A stretch of DNA of 64,000 bases from JAZGGS01 sp963764825 (GCA_963764825.1 CAVXUA010000006.1:46114-110113); one strand, 5' to 3'. Shown: positions 1-9,863, counted from the first letter of the stretch. Numbers and translations: made by a program. The notes: generated by a model from the letters alone, not told the origin.

Positions 1-1
1 C

Positions 2-220
2 GGATTGTTGGATACAATGTTAGAGCTTAACTACAGAATTGGTTGGGCTGGTTGGTTGTTCTGGTCGTTAGTTTTATATTTTGTTATTAAACTTAAACAT
101 CCTCCCATAGCGGATACGACGGAATTGGATAACCGAAGAAGATTTGTGGGCTATATTAGTCTGTTTATATTCATAATTTCTTTTTCCCCAACACCAATTA
201 TGCTTAGCTTACCGGCTTAA
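2..220 (+). CDS. Site-2 protease (M50 family) C-terminal fragment
   Basis: The window opens inside this gene: the frame is open to the first base and only about 72 residues remain. What is visible is a hydrophobic segment (IGWAGWLFWSLVLYFVI), a polar stretch with HPP and a D-x-RRR-like turn, and a second membrane segment ending shortly after SFSPTPI. The HPP / arginine-rich loop / SF-P-P ending is the usual tail of integral-membrane M50 (site-2 protease type) metalloproteases. The HExxH and DG catalytic motifs would lie upstream, outside the window, so the family call rests on the tail only. Confidence 0.55.
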   Translation, partial: GLLDTMLELNYRIGWAGWLFWSLVLYFVIKLKHPPIADTTELDNRRRFVGYISLFIFIISFSPTPIMLSLPA

Positions 221-280
221 AAAAATTATGTATCTTCATTTTTACCTTGTGAACAATTTGCATAAAAGCAATATTTAACT

Positions 281-1051
281 ATGCGGAAATTCGGTTTACT
301 TTTAATACCCCTTCTGTTTTGGGGATGCGATAAAACTTTTGAAAATGTTATTGATGTTACCACGGAAAATTACCAGGTAACAACCATAGCTGGTATAAAG
401 GATACAATTGATCTTAAAAACCCTGCAGATTCTTTATTAAATTTACGAATAATTTTTACTCCTGAAAGCGAAGTTAATCGCCTTTATTTTGATGTAATAG
501 ATCCTGATGACTTACCTTTAAATCCTTCTCCTGTAGAAATGATGAATACAAGTGGTGTTATTTTTGAAAATCAGTTCATTTTAAAACCTGAGTACAATAA
601 TGGAAAATATGGAGTGCAGTTCTCAGTCACCGGTTTTAATGGTGAAAGCAAAGTTGTTGCGTTAAGTGGGTTCCAATTTAATAATGGTCAGGATAATCTT
701 CCCCCGGTAATTGCAAATACAATAATTGAACCTGATACTGCTGTGGTAACTGATACAACAGTTATCTTTACCTCTGTGGAAGCAATGGATTCCAATGGAG
801 TAAATGACTTAAAAGAAGTTTATTATATCGTATACCGTCCTGATGGATCAACAAGCGGTACCAAGCTGCTGCTTTTTGATGATGGCAATATTGAAGAGAA
901 CGGAGATCTTAGTGCCGGAGATGGTATCTATTCAAGGTTGATACAGATTAATGAAACAAACGATAAAGGAACTTACCGATTTGAGTTCCAGGCAGAGGAT
1001 CGTTCGGGTGAATTAAGCAATATCATGAATCATTTTGTGCTCATTCAATAA
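281..1051 (+). CDS. Lipoprotein with Ig-like/choice-of-anchor domain
   Basis: The 256-residue product starts with a short signal peptide ending in a lipobox (LLFWGC, Cys around residue 16), so it is probably an outer-membrane or periplasmic lipoprotein. The body is beta-rich with two Ig-like stretches. The second, around residues 140-256, contains the GDGIYS turn typical of 'choice-of-anchor' domains in Bacteroidota secreted proteins. The stop overlaps the start of the propeller gene downstream by one base (TAATG), so the two are translationally coupled. No enzymatic motif is visible; a structural or adhesive role is only an inference. Confidence 0.6.
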   Translation: MRKFGLLLIPLLFWGCDKTFENVIDVTTENYQVTTIAGIKDTIDLKNPADSLLNLRIIFTPESEVNRLYFDVIDPDDLPLNPSPVEMMNTSGVIFENQFILKPEYNNGKYGVQFSVTGFNGESKVVALSGFQFNNGQDNLPPVIANTIIEPDTAVVTDTTVIFTSVEAMDSNGVNDLKEVYYIVYRPDGSTSGTKLLLFDDGNIEENGDLSAGDGIYSRLIQINETNDKGTYRFEFQAEDRSGELSNIMNHFVLIQ

Positions 1052-2600
1052 TGAAATTTCTCACAATAATTATTTCCGTATTCTTTCTTGTTAATGTTTA
1101 CCCGCAGGTAAATCCCGAATCATTCTACCTTGCCGATGAAAATAATGTTTTATCGAAGATCAGTTCATCAAATCCCGTAAGCAATAGCATACTGGATATA
1201 ATCACAATCGGTGATACAGTTTGGCTTGGAACCAGCAGGGGAGTTAGTGTTTCGTTTGATAGGGGAGAGAACTGGAATAATTTTTACAGCACTGCAGCAT
1301 TTGGAACCGATAATGTTTCTGCAATTGGATATTATAAAGGAACTCTCTGGGCAGCGACTGCAAAAACAGTTGAGGGTGTTGCCGGGGAAGATGTAGCTGC
1401 TGGAACTGGATTAAAATATACCACTGATAACGGATTAACATGGAACTCTATTCCGCAACCTGTTGATAATGAAAATGATACAGTTGAAGTTTACGGAATT
1501 AATATAATTCCTGCTCTTCCTGTAACAGTTCCTGAACAAAACTTAACTTTTGATATTGCTTTTACACCGGGAACAATTTGGATAACTTCATTTGCGGGGG
1601 GTTTACGGAAAAGCACTGATATGGGCGAGAGTTGGCAGCGAGTTGTTCTTCCTCCAGATGATTTAGACTCAATTAGTCCTGATGATACACTTGAATTTTG
1701 CCTTTCCCCTGTTGCAGGAAATTTTTGCGGGGAAGGAAATCTTAATCATCGAGCATTCTCGGTCATTTCAACAGATGATTCTACAATATTTGTGGGAACT
1801 GCTGATGGAATTAATAAATCAACAGATAATGGAATTAGCTGGGTTAAGTTCAACCATCAAAATCAGCAAGAACCAATTAGTGGAAATTTTATTACCGCTC
1901 TTGGTTATAATAGTTTCACCAGCACTGTTTGGGCTTCAACATGGCGCGCCGAAGGAGAGACAGAGTTTTACGGTATCAGTTCTAGCTCAAACGGTGGAAC
2001 CAATTGGCAAACATTTCTGAAAGATGAGAGAACCCACAATTTTGGATTTAAAAATTTCGATGTAATAGTTCTTACAGATAACGGCGCATTCAGATCAAGC
2101 AATCAAGGAAGCTCCTGGATATTACCAAATAATATTGTGGATGAAGAATCTGGGGTTACATTAACAACCACGGTTTTTTACAGCGCGGCATCAGAGGGCA
2201 GCACTGTTTGGCTTGGTTCTGATGATGGTCTTGCAAGATTGGATGAAACGAGTTTCTGGAATGGAACATGGAAAATTTATTTTGCTTCGGAACCTTTACA
2301 ATCGGATCGCGAAACTTATGCATATCCTAATCCTTTTTCTCCAAGGCAGGAACAGCTAAAAATTAAGTACAGTACTGGTGGAAAAGATTCTCTGTTACAA
2401 TTCGCATTTTCGATTTCGGGATGAACTACATTCGCACTGTAATACAAAATGCACCGAGAACGAAAACATTAGAAGGTGTACCCGATTTCTGGAATGGCAG
2501 AGACGATAATGGTAACCTGGTCCCTAATGGTGTTTACCTGTACCGCGTTGATGTGGATTCCGAAGAACCACTTTTTGGAAAAATTATTGTGATGCAATAG
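1051..2600 (+). CDS. Secreted propeller-like protein with T9SS C-terminal domain (one frameshift)
   Basis: A signal peptide is followed by repeated beta-propeller-like blades with recurrent TVWLGT/STDNGxSW motifs, as in BNR/sialidase-type or two-component-regulator propellers. The C-terminal domain begins at YPNPFSP around residue 425 and, after the break, ends in the GVYLYRV-like strand and a final basic/hydrophobic strand, which is the FlgD-like/T9SS sorting module. The first frame stops at 2424. Restoring one A near base 2400 (CAATTCGC to CAAATTCGC) gives a continuous ending to 2600. Its neighbours are two PorV-like proteins, and PorV carries T9SS cargo to the sortase. The natural substrate or ligand is unknown. 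Confidence 0.65.
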
Positions 2601-2608
2601 AGATAAAT

Positions 2609-3610
2609 TTGAAAAAACTTTTTATCATATCGTTATTTTTCTTTAGTAGTTTAGCAATTGCACAACCAACGTTAAGCGATATGGCTGTGCAACCAGGATC
2701 GTTTAGCCGGATAGGATTCAGTGCTCGTGGAATCGGTATGGGCAATGCGATGTCTTCTGTTATCGAAGGAGAGCTTGTTTCGTATTATAATCCTGCAGTT
2801 ACTCCATTCCAGGAAAATAACTCTTTCCAGGCTGGATATTCTGTGCTTTCGTTTGATAGATCACTTAACTTCTTAAACTTTACAAGAAAATTCGATTTTT
2901 ACTCCAGCAAGGATTCACTTGTGGAAAATCCAAAACCAAGATCAACGGCAGGGTTGAGTATTGGAGTTATTAATGCAGGAGTTGGAAACATTGATGGCAG
3001 AGATAACAACGGTTTGCATACGGGCGAACTTTCAACATCAGAAAATCAATTTTTTATTGGTCTGGCTAATAAATTTTCAGAAAAACTCTCTATCGGTATA
3101 GCTGTAAAACTTTACTATTACAAATTATTTGAAGAAATTAATTCAACAAGTGTTGGATTTGATATTGGTGCTCTATACAGGGTAAATGAAAATTTCAATG
3201 TTTCGTTCGTTATTTCAGATATTAATAGTAAATATAAATGGGATACAAGCCCTGTTTATAATACTGATGGTGTAATATCGGAAGATAAATTTCCTAACTT
3301 GCGCAAGATTGGAGTAAGTTACCACAACAAAGAAATTGGTATTCTGGGTTCAGTAGAATTTGAAAACAGCAGTGCGAAAACAAATATAATTCGTGCAGGT
3401 GTTGAGTATAACATTTACGATAGATTTTACTTGAGAGCTGGTTTCGATCAGTTTGATCTAAGTAATACTGATTGGCTTGTAAAACCTGCATTTGGTTTTT
3501 CGTTTTTCAAATCGTTTAGTAGTTTTGTTGTAGGTATAGATTACGCTTTTCAGATTGAACAGTATTCGAGTTCCGACAGACATATAATTGGAGTTAATTT
3601 TAATTTTTAA
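2609..3610 (+). CDS. PorV/PorQ-family outer-membrane beta-barrel protein
   Basis: The 333-residue product starts at TTG and has a signal peptide cut after SLAIAQ. The mature start carries the conserved FSRIGFSARGIGMGNAM segment and the YYNPA turn that mark PorV/PorQ (UPF0164/DUF3308) barrels, followed by alternating beta strands and an aromatic C-terminal strand ending in F. In T9SS, PorV binds the C-terminal domains of cargo and hands them to the PorU sortase. Whether this copy does so is inferred from the T9SS-tailed gene just upstream. It lies 9 bases after that gene and 1 base before a second homologue, so the three are probably one operon. Confidence 0.75.
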   Translation: MKKLFIISLFFFSSLAIAQPTLSDMAVQPGSFSRIGFSARGIGMGNAMSSVIEGELVSYYNPAVTPFQENNSFQAGYSVLSFDRSLNFLNFTRKFDFYSSKDSLVENPKPRSTAGLSIGVINAGVGNIDGRDNNGLHTGELSTSENQFFIGLANKFSEKLSIGIAVKLYYYKLFEEINSTSVGFDIGALYRVNENFNVSFVISDINSKYKWDTSPVYNTDGVISEDKFPNLRKIGVSYHNKEIGILGSVEFENSSAKTNIIRAGVEYNIYDRFYLRAGFDQFDLSNTDWLVKPAFGFSFFKSFSSFVVGIDYAFQIEQYSSSDRHIIGVNFNF

Positions 3611-3611
3611 T

Positions 3612-4511
3612 ATGAAAAATATTCTAATAATAATATTTTTAGCAAGTTCGCTGGCAATGGCTCAGTCTGCTGGTAACAGTGGGTTATCTTTCCTAAAATT
3701 TGGATTTGGTGCAAGGAATATTGCAATGGGTGATGCAGGAGCTTCGGCTTCCAACGATCTTACAGCACTTTTTTATAATCCTTCCCGACTTGTTTCTACA
3801 GAAATGAATGAAGTTATGTTTATGCACAACGAATGGATTCAGGATGTTAGGAGTGAAGTTGGCGGAATAAAATGGGAGATGTTCAGTCTTCCGTGGGCAG
3901 TTGGTTTTAATGTTACAACTGTAAGTGATATTGAAGTTAGAAATAAACCTGGCGAACCAGTATCAACATTTAATGCAAATTATTTCTTTGCAAGTTTATC
4001 ATCTGGTTTTACAGTTATTGATAATCTCGATTTTGGTGCAACCGTAAAGTATATATATGAAGGCATACTAAGCAGCGAAGCTAAAGGTTTTGGTTTTGAT
4101 TTTGGGATAAACTATTTAACTTCCGTTAAAGGTTTGTCTGTTTCATCAGTTATTAAAAATCTTGGTTCAATGAATGAATTAGAGAATGAAGCCTCACAAC
4201 TTCCAACTGAGTTCCGTGTTGGACCAGTTTATCAATTTGGAATTAAATCGGTTGAATTTCTTGATTTTATTGCTGTTGCTGAACTTCTCAAATATTTAGA
4301 AACAGATGATATACACTTTAATCTTGGTGGGGATATTATATACAATAAAATAATTTCGCTTCGAGTTGGTTATCAAACAGGTTTCGAAACTAGAGGATTT
4401 ACTGCCGGTTTGGGAATATCGTGGGGTAACCTTAATTTCGATTTTGCTTACCTACCTTTCTCGCTAGGATTAGGAAACGCTAGTCTCTTTTCAATACAGT
4501 TTAAGTTTTAA
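3612..4511 (+). CDS. PorV/PorQ-family outer-membrane protein, second copy
   Basis: I chose the ATG at 3612, one base after the previous stop, because it begins a normal signal peptide (MKNILIIIFLAS...AMAQ); an earlier in-frame start would add eight odd residues. The mature protein repeats the family signature (FLKFGFGARNIAMGDAG, then LFYNPSRL) and ends in an aromatic strand typical of outer-membrane barrels. At 299 residues it is slightly shorter than its upstream neighbour, and the sequences are clearly diverged, so this is an old duplication. A role in T9SS cargo delivery is inferred from family and position. Confidence 0.75.
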   Translation: MKNILIIIFLASSLAMAQSAGNSGLSFLKFGFGARNIAMGDAGASASNDLTALFYNPSRLVSTEMNEVMFMHNEWIQDVRSEVGGIKWEMFSLPWAVGFNVTTVSDIEVRNKPGEPVSTFNANYFFASLSSGFTVIDNLDFGATVKYIYEGILSSEAKGFGFDFGINYLTSVKGLSVSSVIKNLGSMNELENEASQLPTEFRVGPVYQFGIKSVEFLDFIAVAELLKYLETDDIHFNLGGDIIYNKIISLRVGYQTGFETRGFTAGLGISWGNLNFDFAYLPFSLGLGNASLFSIQFKF

Positions 4512-4816
4512 CAATTTCAGTAGATTCCATTTTAGAATAATCCCACAATCAACTGAATTTAATACTCTTTCCCACTTCATTTTTCACTACAGGCAATATT
4601 ATTTTTTTTATAGTTTGCTAGCTTTTCATTCCCCACAAAGATGTATGTACACAAGGAATTGTTAACCATGGTTGACAGAACTTTGTGACATAATTTTCGT
4701 TTTAACATCTCTTTAAAAATATTACCTGCTTTTTTATTGAAAAAAATAATAATTGATAATTAGCACACTCTTTGCAATAGATATAATCAATAAAAACATA
4801 TTAAGGGGAAACAGAG
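4512..4816 (+). other. Intergenic region, no gene seen
   Basis: About 305 AT-rich bases with no convincing coding frame on either strand. The only signal I find is a -24/-12-type promoter close to the 3' end, listed separately. There is no clear terminator after the second PorV-like gene. Confidence 0.6.
4761..4776 (+). promoter_or_regulatory. Sigma-54-like (-24/-12) promoter
   Basis: TAGCAC, five bases, then TTGCA. The invariant dinucleotides are AG (consensus GG) and GC with the required ten bases between them, so it differs from the sigma-54 consensus TGGCAC-N5-TTGCA mainly at one -24 base. Initiation about 12 bases downstream would leave a leader of about 30 bases, followed by an AAGGGGAAA ribosome binding site and the ATG at 4817. 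Not tested; based on motif and spacing. Confidence 0.45.
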
Positions 4817-5194
4817 ATGCGGCATATGATGCTAATTTATATCGTATTACTATTCCAGACAGTTTTCTGTCAGGATATAATAAAAATTGAATTCTCGGAA
4901 CCGATGGATTCAACCAACCTTTTTAACTGTAATAATTATGAAATTTCTAGCCAGGAACCTTACGCAGTTTGCCAAAATGTTCCCCCGGTTATATGTATTC
5001 TTAAGCCATCTGAAGTTGGTTACGACAGCTTAACCTATGTTTATATGCTAACTGATAATCACATCCCGGGCGAGTATATGATTGAGCTTAATAATGTGAG
5101 TGACCTCGCCGGAAATATGATAAATCTAAAAATTAATTATGCCTATTATGGAGGAAGTGCGGGTAATAATCTGGCAGATGAACGGGGCAAATAA
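4817..5194 (+). CDS. Small secreted Ig-like (Big/SbsA-type) protein
   Basis: The 125-residue product has a signal peptide (about 18 residues, ending VFCQ) and one beta-sandwich resembling the SbsA/Big Ig-like domains of Bacteroidota surface proteins. It has the opening FSEPMDSTNLFN and a later NVSDLAGNMI strand, the usual 'sum of N-terminal strand / D-x-AGN' pattern. There are four cysteines, which could form disulfides outside the cell. It has no anchor or T9SS domain, so it is probably periplasmic or released. It is monocistronic, with a sigma-54-like promoter in front and a hairpin behind. Function unknown. Confidence 0.55.
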   Translation: MRHMMLIYIVLLFQTVFCQDIIKIEFSEPMDSTNLFNCNNYEISSQEPYAVCQNVPPVICILKPSEVGYDSLTYVYMLTDNHIPGEYMIELNNVSDLAGNMINLKINYAYYGGSAGNNLADERGK

Positions 5195-5217
5195 AGAATT
5201 ATTTAATTTAATTCTTT
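5193..5217 (+). terminator. Hairpin after the Ig-like gene, weak terminator
   Basis: A perfect 9-bp inverted repeat (AAAGAATTA / TAATTCTTT) with a 7-base loop starts inside the stop codon region. It is AT-only apart from one pair and is followed by a short CTTAAA, so it would be a weak terminator. Confidence 0.35.
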
Positions 5218-5314
5218 CTTAAATTAGTTTTTACTTTCCAGTATTATCTAAAATTCTGCTATAGAATTCTTATCTTAATATTTAAATTCGGAAAATCTTT
5301 AAAAGAGCTTTAAA

Positions 5315-6046
5315 TTGAATAATCTCAATTATATTGATCATTATAAAAAGGATGCAGTTGAATTTGATTACTTTGAAGAAAACAAAGGAGCAACTGCACA
5401 CGATGAACGAAGAGTGCATGAGTATATCATTTCTAAAGTGCCAAAGGAAATAAATACAATTTTGGATGTTGGATGTGGTAGGGGATGGGTGGGAGAACAT
5501 TTTTTACCGAAAGGTGTGAAGGTTCATTCTTTAGATGTTTCCACTTCTAATCCTGCAAGAGCGATGGAACTATATCCTTCAGATAATCATGCAGGCATCG
5601 CAGCCGATTCATTCAAAATTCCATTTGTTCATGATTCATTTGATGTTGTTATAGCTTCCGAAATTATTGAGCATGTTATAGATCCTACTGAATTTGTAAA
5701 AGAACTTTTTCGCGTTGTTAAAAAAGGAGGGAGGTTGCTTGTTACAACTCCTTACAAAGAAAAATTAATATATTATTTATGTGTTCATTGTAACAAGAAA
5801 ACTCCTGCTAACGCACACATTCATTCATTTGATGAAAAAAAACTGGAGAGTTATTATAAAGATAAGGATCTCGAAGAATTTGATTATGAAACTTTTGGCA
5901 ATAAGCTTCTCATCTTTTTAAGAACTTATGTAATATTACAATTTTTCCCATTCTGGCTGTGGAATTTGAAAGATAAATTTGCAAACTTTTTCTTCCGGAA
6001 ACCAATTCATATAATCTGTGTTTTTAAGAAGAAGGGTAAAACTTAA
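5315..6046 (+). CDS. Class I SAM-dependent methyltransferase
   Basis: The 243-residue product starts at TTG. Motif I (ILDVGCGRGW, around residues 49-58) binds S-adenosylmethionine, the acidic end of strand 2 is at LDVS, and motif post-I/IV is FDVVIASEIIEHV, followed by the VVKKGGRLLVTTP strand. This is the Methyltransf_11/23 layout. C-terminal hydrophobic and basic stretches may contact the membrane. Substrate unknown; the neighbouring glycosyltransferase and FemAB-like genes on the opposite strand suggest a sugar or lipid-linked acceptor, which is inference only. Confidence 0.7.
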   Translation: MNNLNYIDHYKKDAVEFDYFEENKGATAHDERRVHEYIISKVPKEINTILDVGCGRGWVGEHFLPKGVKVHSLDVSTSNPARAMELYPSDNHAGIAADSFKIPFVHDSFDVVIASEIIEHVIDPTEFVKELFRVVKKGGRLLVTTPYKEKLIYYLCVHCNKKTPANAHIHSFDEKKLESYYKDKDLEEFDYETFGNKLLIFLRTYVILQFFPFWLWNLKDKFANFFFRKPIHIICVFKKKGKT

Positions 6047-6083
6047 ATTAAGTTTGTCTTGATAAGTTATGCAAGCAAGTGGA

Positions 6084-7199
6084 CTATAACTTTTCCAGGA
6101 GATTCTTAAGTTCATTTTCCCAGTTCAATTCTTGTGATGCCGTTCTGCAATTTTCTTTAAACTTTTTATTCAAAACTTCATCTTCTGTTAATTGTTTAAT
6201 CGCTTCAACAAGTTCATCAGGATTTTCAAGATCAACAACTTTCCCGACTTGGTAATCCTCAACAATTTCCTTCATCTGGGGTAGATTGCTTACTATTACA
6301 GGAATCTCTGCCATAATATATTCAAATAGTTTATTAGGGAGAGCGTAATAATAACTTAAGCTTAGATTTTCAATTATTGAAAGACCAACATCCGCAGTTT
6401 TTGTATAAGATAAAATATTCTCCTGGTTTACTTTGCCAGCAAAAATAACCTGTTCAATAATTCCCATTTCATTTGCAAGATTTCTGTAATAATCTTCAAA
6501 CTCTCCATCGCCAATAATTACGAGTACACAATCTTTAAGTTCTTTCAACGCTCTGAATGTTGGAAGTAAGCCTCTACCATGATGAATAACACCCTGGTAA
6601 AGAAGTGTTTTTTTAATTTGATCAATTCCAAATAGTGATTTGAAATCTTGCTCTTCTTTAGGCTTGTAGTATCGAGGAAGGTTTCGTAGAAGGATTGGAT
6701 CATCTACTTCATATTTTTTTATAAGAAAATCGGAATCAAGTTTACCTGTTGTTATAATATGATTAACTTTTTTTATAAAATATCTTTCAACTAATCGCCA
6801 GAAATTCTGTTTGGTTTTCTTTCCTTTTAAACCTGCAAGATGTCCGTACAATTCTCGTGAATCATAAAAAACCTTTGCACTTTTTAGCTTACCAAACAGA
6901 ACCGCAAACGGTAGCGTGTAAATATCTTCCGCAAATATTATTGATGCTCTTGATGCCATCAAATAAAATTTTATATGCCACGCAAATTTTAAATAGAAGG
7001 AGAGAGAAAGAAATCCTTTATGAAGCTTGTAAATTGTAACCTCACTCTTAACAGGTTCAAAATCTTTAGTTAACCAATCAAATCCCAGAAATTTAGCTTC
7101 ATAGCCATTTATTTTTAGAGTGTTATAAAGATTTTTACATCTTGTATCGTAGTTTAGATTTCCAAGAAAGGTAATTAAAACTTTATTTTTAGAGCTCAT
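6084..7199 (-). CDS. Glycosyltransferase family 4-type (GT-B fold)
   Basis: A 371-residue protein of normal length for a GT4 enzyme. The C-terminal half holds the nucleotide-sugar site: YQGVIHHGRGL begins the second Rossmann domain, VIIGDGE follows, and the E-x7-E-type segment is ADVGLSIIENLSLSYYYALPNKLFEYI. The N-terminal half has TRCKNLYNTLKINGYEAKFLG as acceptor-side region. It transfers a sugar from a nucleotide donor to an unknown acceptor at the cytoplasmic face. It starts 12 bases upstream of the end of the FemAB-like gene region and reads in the same direction as the next two genes. Confidence 0.75.
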   Translation of the reverse strand: MSSKNKVLITFLGNLNYDTRCKNLYNTLKINGYEAKFLGFDWLTKDFEPVKSEVTIYKLHKGFLSLSFYLKFAWHIKFYLMASRASIIFAEDIYTLPFAVLFGKLKSAKVFYDSRELYGHLAGLKGKKTKQNFWRLVERYFIKKVNHIITTGKLDSDFLIKKYEVDDPILLRNLPRYYKPKEEQDFKSLFGIDQIKKTLLYQGVIHHGRGLLPTFRALKELKDCVLVIIGDGEFEDYYRNLANEMGIIEQVIFAGKVNQENILSYTKTADVGLSIIENLSLSYYYALPNKLFEYIMAEIPVIVSNLPQMKEIVEDYQVGKVVDLENPDELVEAIKQLTEDEVLNKKFKENCRTASQELNWENELKNLLEKL

Positions 7200-7210
7200 A
7201 CTATTAGTTC

Positions 7211-8175
7211 TTATTTAAATTCATATCGGAGAGTATTTCGCATAACTGTTTTTGCATCAAACTTTTCTTTAAAATCTACTAAGACTCATGCTCGGAGTCA
7301 TAGGATTTTCTGCTTTCGTATCCTGCGAAACTCCTATATCAACATATTTGAAACCATTTTTTGTTGACCATTTAACCACTTCGTACATGATTCTGTGAAT
7401 TGGTTTTAAATGTTCGTACTCGTAAAGAAGCATATTATAAAAACAGAGCGATATTGTTTTGTTACAAAGGAATAAGCTTGAACCGGCAATCGGTTTATCT
7501 TTATAGTAAAGCATAAAAAGTTTTAGTTGGTCCGGCATTAGATCTTTAAGCTTTATCAAGTCATCGTATGAATGTGTTGGTTTTACATCGTGCCGTTTTT
7601 TGTTATCTAAAAGTATTGGGTAAAATTCATCGTACCGTTCATTTATTTCAACTTTTATATCATCATTCTTAATAGTTTTTCTTATGTTCCTTCTAACAGT
7701 TTGCTGGAACCTTTGCAAAAAATCTTCTTCACCGTTTAACTTTATAGCGCTGGAGATATAATGAAGATCATAAGTAAAGCCTTGCCACAGCATTGCAAAA
7801 TCAAGGTTTTCATTCGGGTGATTTTCATAAATTCTTGGTGCACTTGTAAGAAGGAATTCTTTTATTCCTTTTTTCTCTCCATATTCTAGCAGAGTTGAAA
7901 CCATTTCCATTGCTTCTGAAAACTTTACATCTTTTGTAACTATTGAACCGTAACTTGCGCCTATTGGAGATTCATAAACATTACCGATGCGAGGCGCCGG
8001 GAAGGAGTGCAACGATGTGGCTTTTTTCTATAAAAAGAAGATGGTTAAAATTAAATTTACCATCAGAATGATAATCAAAGAATTTTTGTGTGTGAAAAAT
8101 TGTACCGTTGTTTGAATCCAACACAAACTGGTCCCACTTTTCTTTCCACTTATCTGAGTACTCTATAATTTTCAT
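7211..8175 (-). CDS. FemAB/GNAT-type acyl- or aminoacyl-transferase (two frameshifts)
   Basis: Three frames join into one protein of about 320 residues. The N-terminus (WKEKWDQFVLDSNNGTIFHTQKFF) is the standard FemAB opening. The middle contains the QQTVRRNIRKTIKN basic helix and the GSSLFL/YNMLLYEYEHLKP strands of the second GNAT fold. The break near 7990 separates residues 1-60 from the rest. A second near 7288 replaces the true ending (VDFKEKFDAKTV...YEFK, stop at 7211) with SRF. Relatives (PEP-CTERM/XrtA FemAB proteins) sit in polysaccharide loci, so transfer to an envelope glycan or lipid is likely but the substrate is unknown. Confidence 0.65.
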
Positions 8176-8237
8176 AAAAATAATTCTTGTTTAAAAGGAA
8201 ATAAAAGGTACAAAATATCCTGAAGATATTAGTGAAA

Positions 8238-9698
8238 TTAATTTGAAATTTTACTGTACACTTTAAAACCTCTGAATGCTTTTACTTCTTCGAAAGCTGC
8301 AGAGCTAAGTATTTCAAAATCAGGGAACTGAAATTGCTGCAACTTCAATTCATCGATATGCTTTTTGTTGTAAACAATCCAATCGCCTCCTTTAATTTTA
8401 TTTAGATTGAAATTCTGCCCAAGTATTTTTCCAGAAATAATCTTTTTATCATAACCACGAATCAGGTCGATGCTGTATTTTGTAAAATGATCAGTATAAA
8501 TAAAAATAGTAGGATTTTCTTTTAAAAAGATTTTGAACTTATCGTTGCTTTCTTTATTGAAATAAACTTCATAATGATTGCACATTATAAATGCTCCAAC
8601 AACATAAATTATTATCAATCCAGATTTAAGGTAAATCTTAAACCTGTTTATAAAAATTGAAGATAGAATTACCATCGGCATAAATAGCGGAAAAACATAC
8701 CAGCTTATTTGCAAATCCAATGGCTTGTAACCAGAATATGAAGTAGTGAATGCCATTAAAAGTAGCAGGGTTCCTAAAAACCAGTAAGTAAGAAGAATGT
8801 ATTTCTTCTTTTTAAAATTGAAGATGCTCTGTATTGTTCCAACCAGGGGAAGGAAAAGGTAAAACCTTCTGAGGAAAACAGAACGACCATTTATTAAGAA
8901 TACCTGGTCTAATAGATTTCCCCAGAAACTTTTTGTGCCGCCATACTTTTGGGCTGTGTAAGGGAAAAAATTGTAATAGCATAAATTATAATTTTGCTCG
9001 GTCATTGCAAGACGATGAAGAAAATCATTATGAAGAAAAAGATAAATAGATCCTTCTAGTAAAAAGTTTGAAATAATAAACAACATTGCAATTAAAATCT
9101 GGATGTTAAACTTCCGGTGCTTTACTAAATAATACAACCAAAGCAAGCCAAGTAAAATTGAGGTATAAAAAATATGTTCTTTAAACTGCATCGAGATAAA
9201 AAGGAATAAACCTCCCCAAACGGCTAAATATAGTTTATTGATTTTATATGATTTTATAAGAAAATAAATACCAAGGTTAATAAAAAACATCGTAGAAATA
9301 TCAATAAAATTTATTGTAGCGAACACAACATCCGTTGGAAAAAATGCCATAAGGAACGCTGCTGTAAATGAAATCGAATCATCACTTGTTAACAGAGCAG
9401 CTAATTTATAGGTTAACAGAATCGATCCTATGGAAAAGAAAAACGGGAAGACAAGCGTTGCAAATTCACTTACTCCAAAAATTGAAAAAGAAAAAGCAGT
9501 TAGTAATAAGTGATTTATCCTCAGGGGAGAAACGGGGTAACCCAAATAGTCACCTGGGAAATCTCCACTCAATAAATTGTAACTCAGGTAGGAATAATAA
9601 GCATCATCGGAAAAGATGTGCCCGATGTTAAAATAGAGACGTATTATAATTCCTGCTAAAAGGATTACTGATATTTTAAGTATCTTATTGGAGAGCAA
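8238..9698 (-). CDS. GT39-like (dolichyl-phosphate-mannose type) membrane glycosyltransferase
   Basis: A 486-residue polytopic protein with about ten membrane segments. The first loop after helix 1 holds SDDAYYSYLSYNLLSGDF, the acidic DD motif that binds the polyprenyl-phosphate sugar in GT-C enzymes. LGYPVSPLRINHLLL follows, as in PMT_2/ArnT-like proteins. The soluble C-terminal 80 residues resemble the periplasmic tail of this class. It would move a sugar from a lipid carrier onto an acceptor in the periplasm. It is intact and in the same orientation as the two downstream envelope genes. Confidence 0.7.
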   Translation of the reverse strand: MLSNKILKISVILLAGIIIRLYFNIGHIFSDDAYYSYLSYNLLSGDFPGDYLGYPVSPLRINHLLLTAFSFSIFGVSEFATLVFPFFFSIGSILLTYKLAALLTSDDSISFTAAFLMAFFPTDVVFATINFIDISTMFFINLGIYFLIKSYKINKLYLAVWGGLFLFISMQFKEHIFYTSILLGLLWLYYLVKHRKFNIQILIAMLFIISNFLLEGSIYLFLHNDFLHRLAMTEQNYNLCYYNFFPYTAQKYGGTKSFWGNLLDQVFLINGRSVFLRRFYLFLPLVGTIQSIFNFKKKKYILLTYWFLGTLLLLMAFTTSYSGYKPLDLQISWYVFPLFMPMVILSSIFINRFKIYLKSGLIIIYVVGAFIMCNHYEVYFNKESNDKFKIFLKENPTIFIYTDHFTKYSIDLIRGYDKKIISGKILGQNFNLNKIKGGDWIVYNKKHIDELKLQQFQFPDFEILSSAAFEEVKAFRGFKVYSKISN

Positions 9699-9863
9699 TG
9701 CTGTATCTCATTCGTTTTTTGAAGCTTTTTATTGTTAGCCTTTGCAAGTAGATTTCTTTTTAACCAAAGTTAACAATTAAACAGAAAAATAAACATAGTA
9801 TAACTTATTGCACGAACAGCTTAAAGTGATTCAGCAGTTTTTACTAAAATGTATAGATAATTG

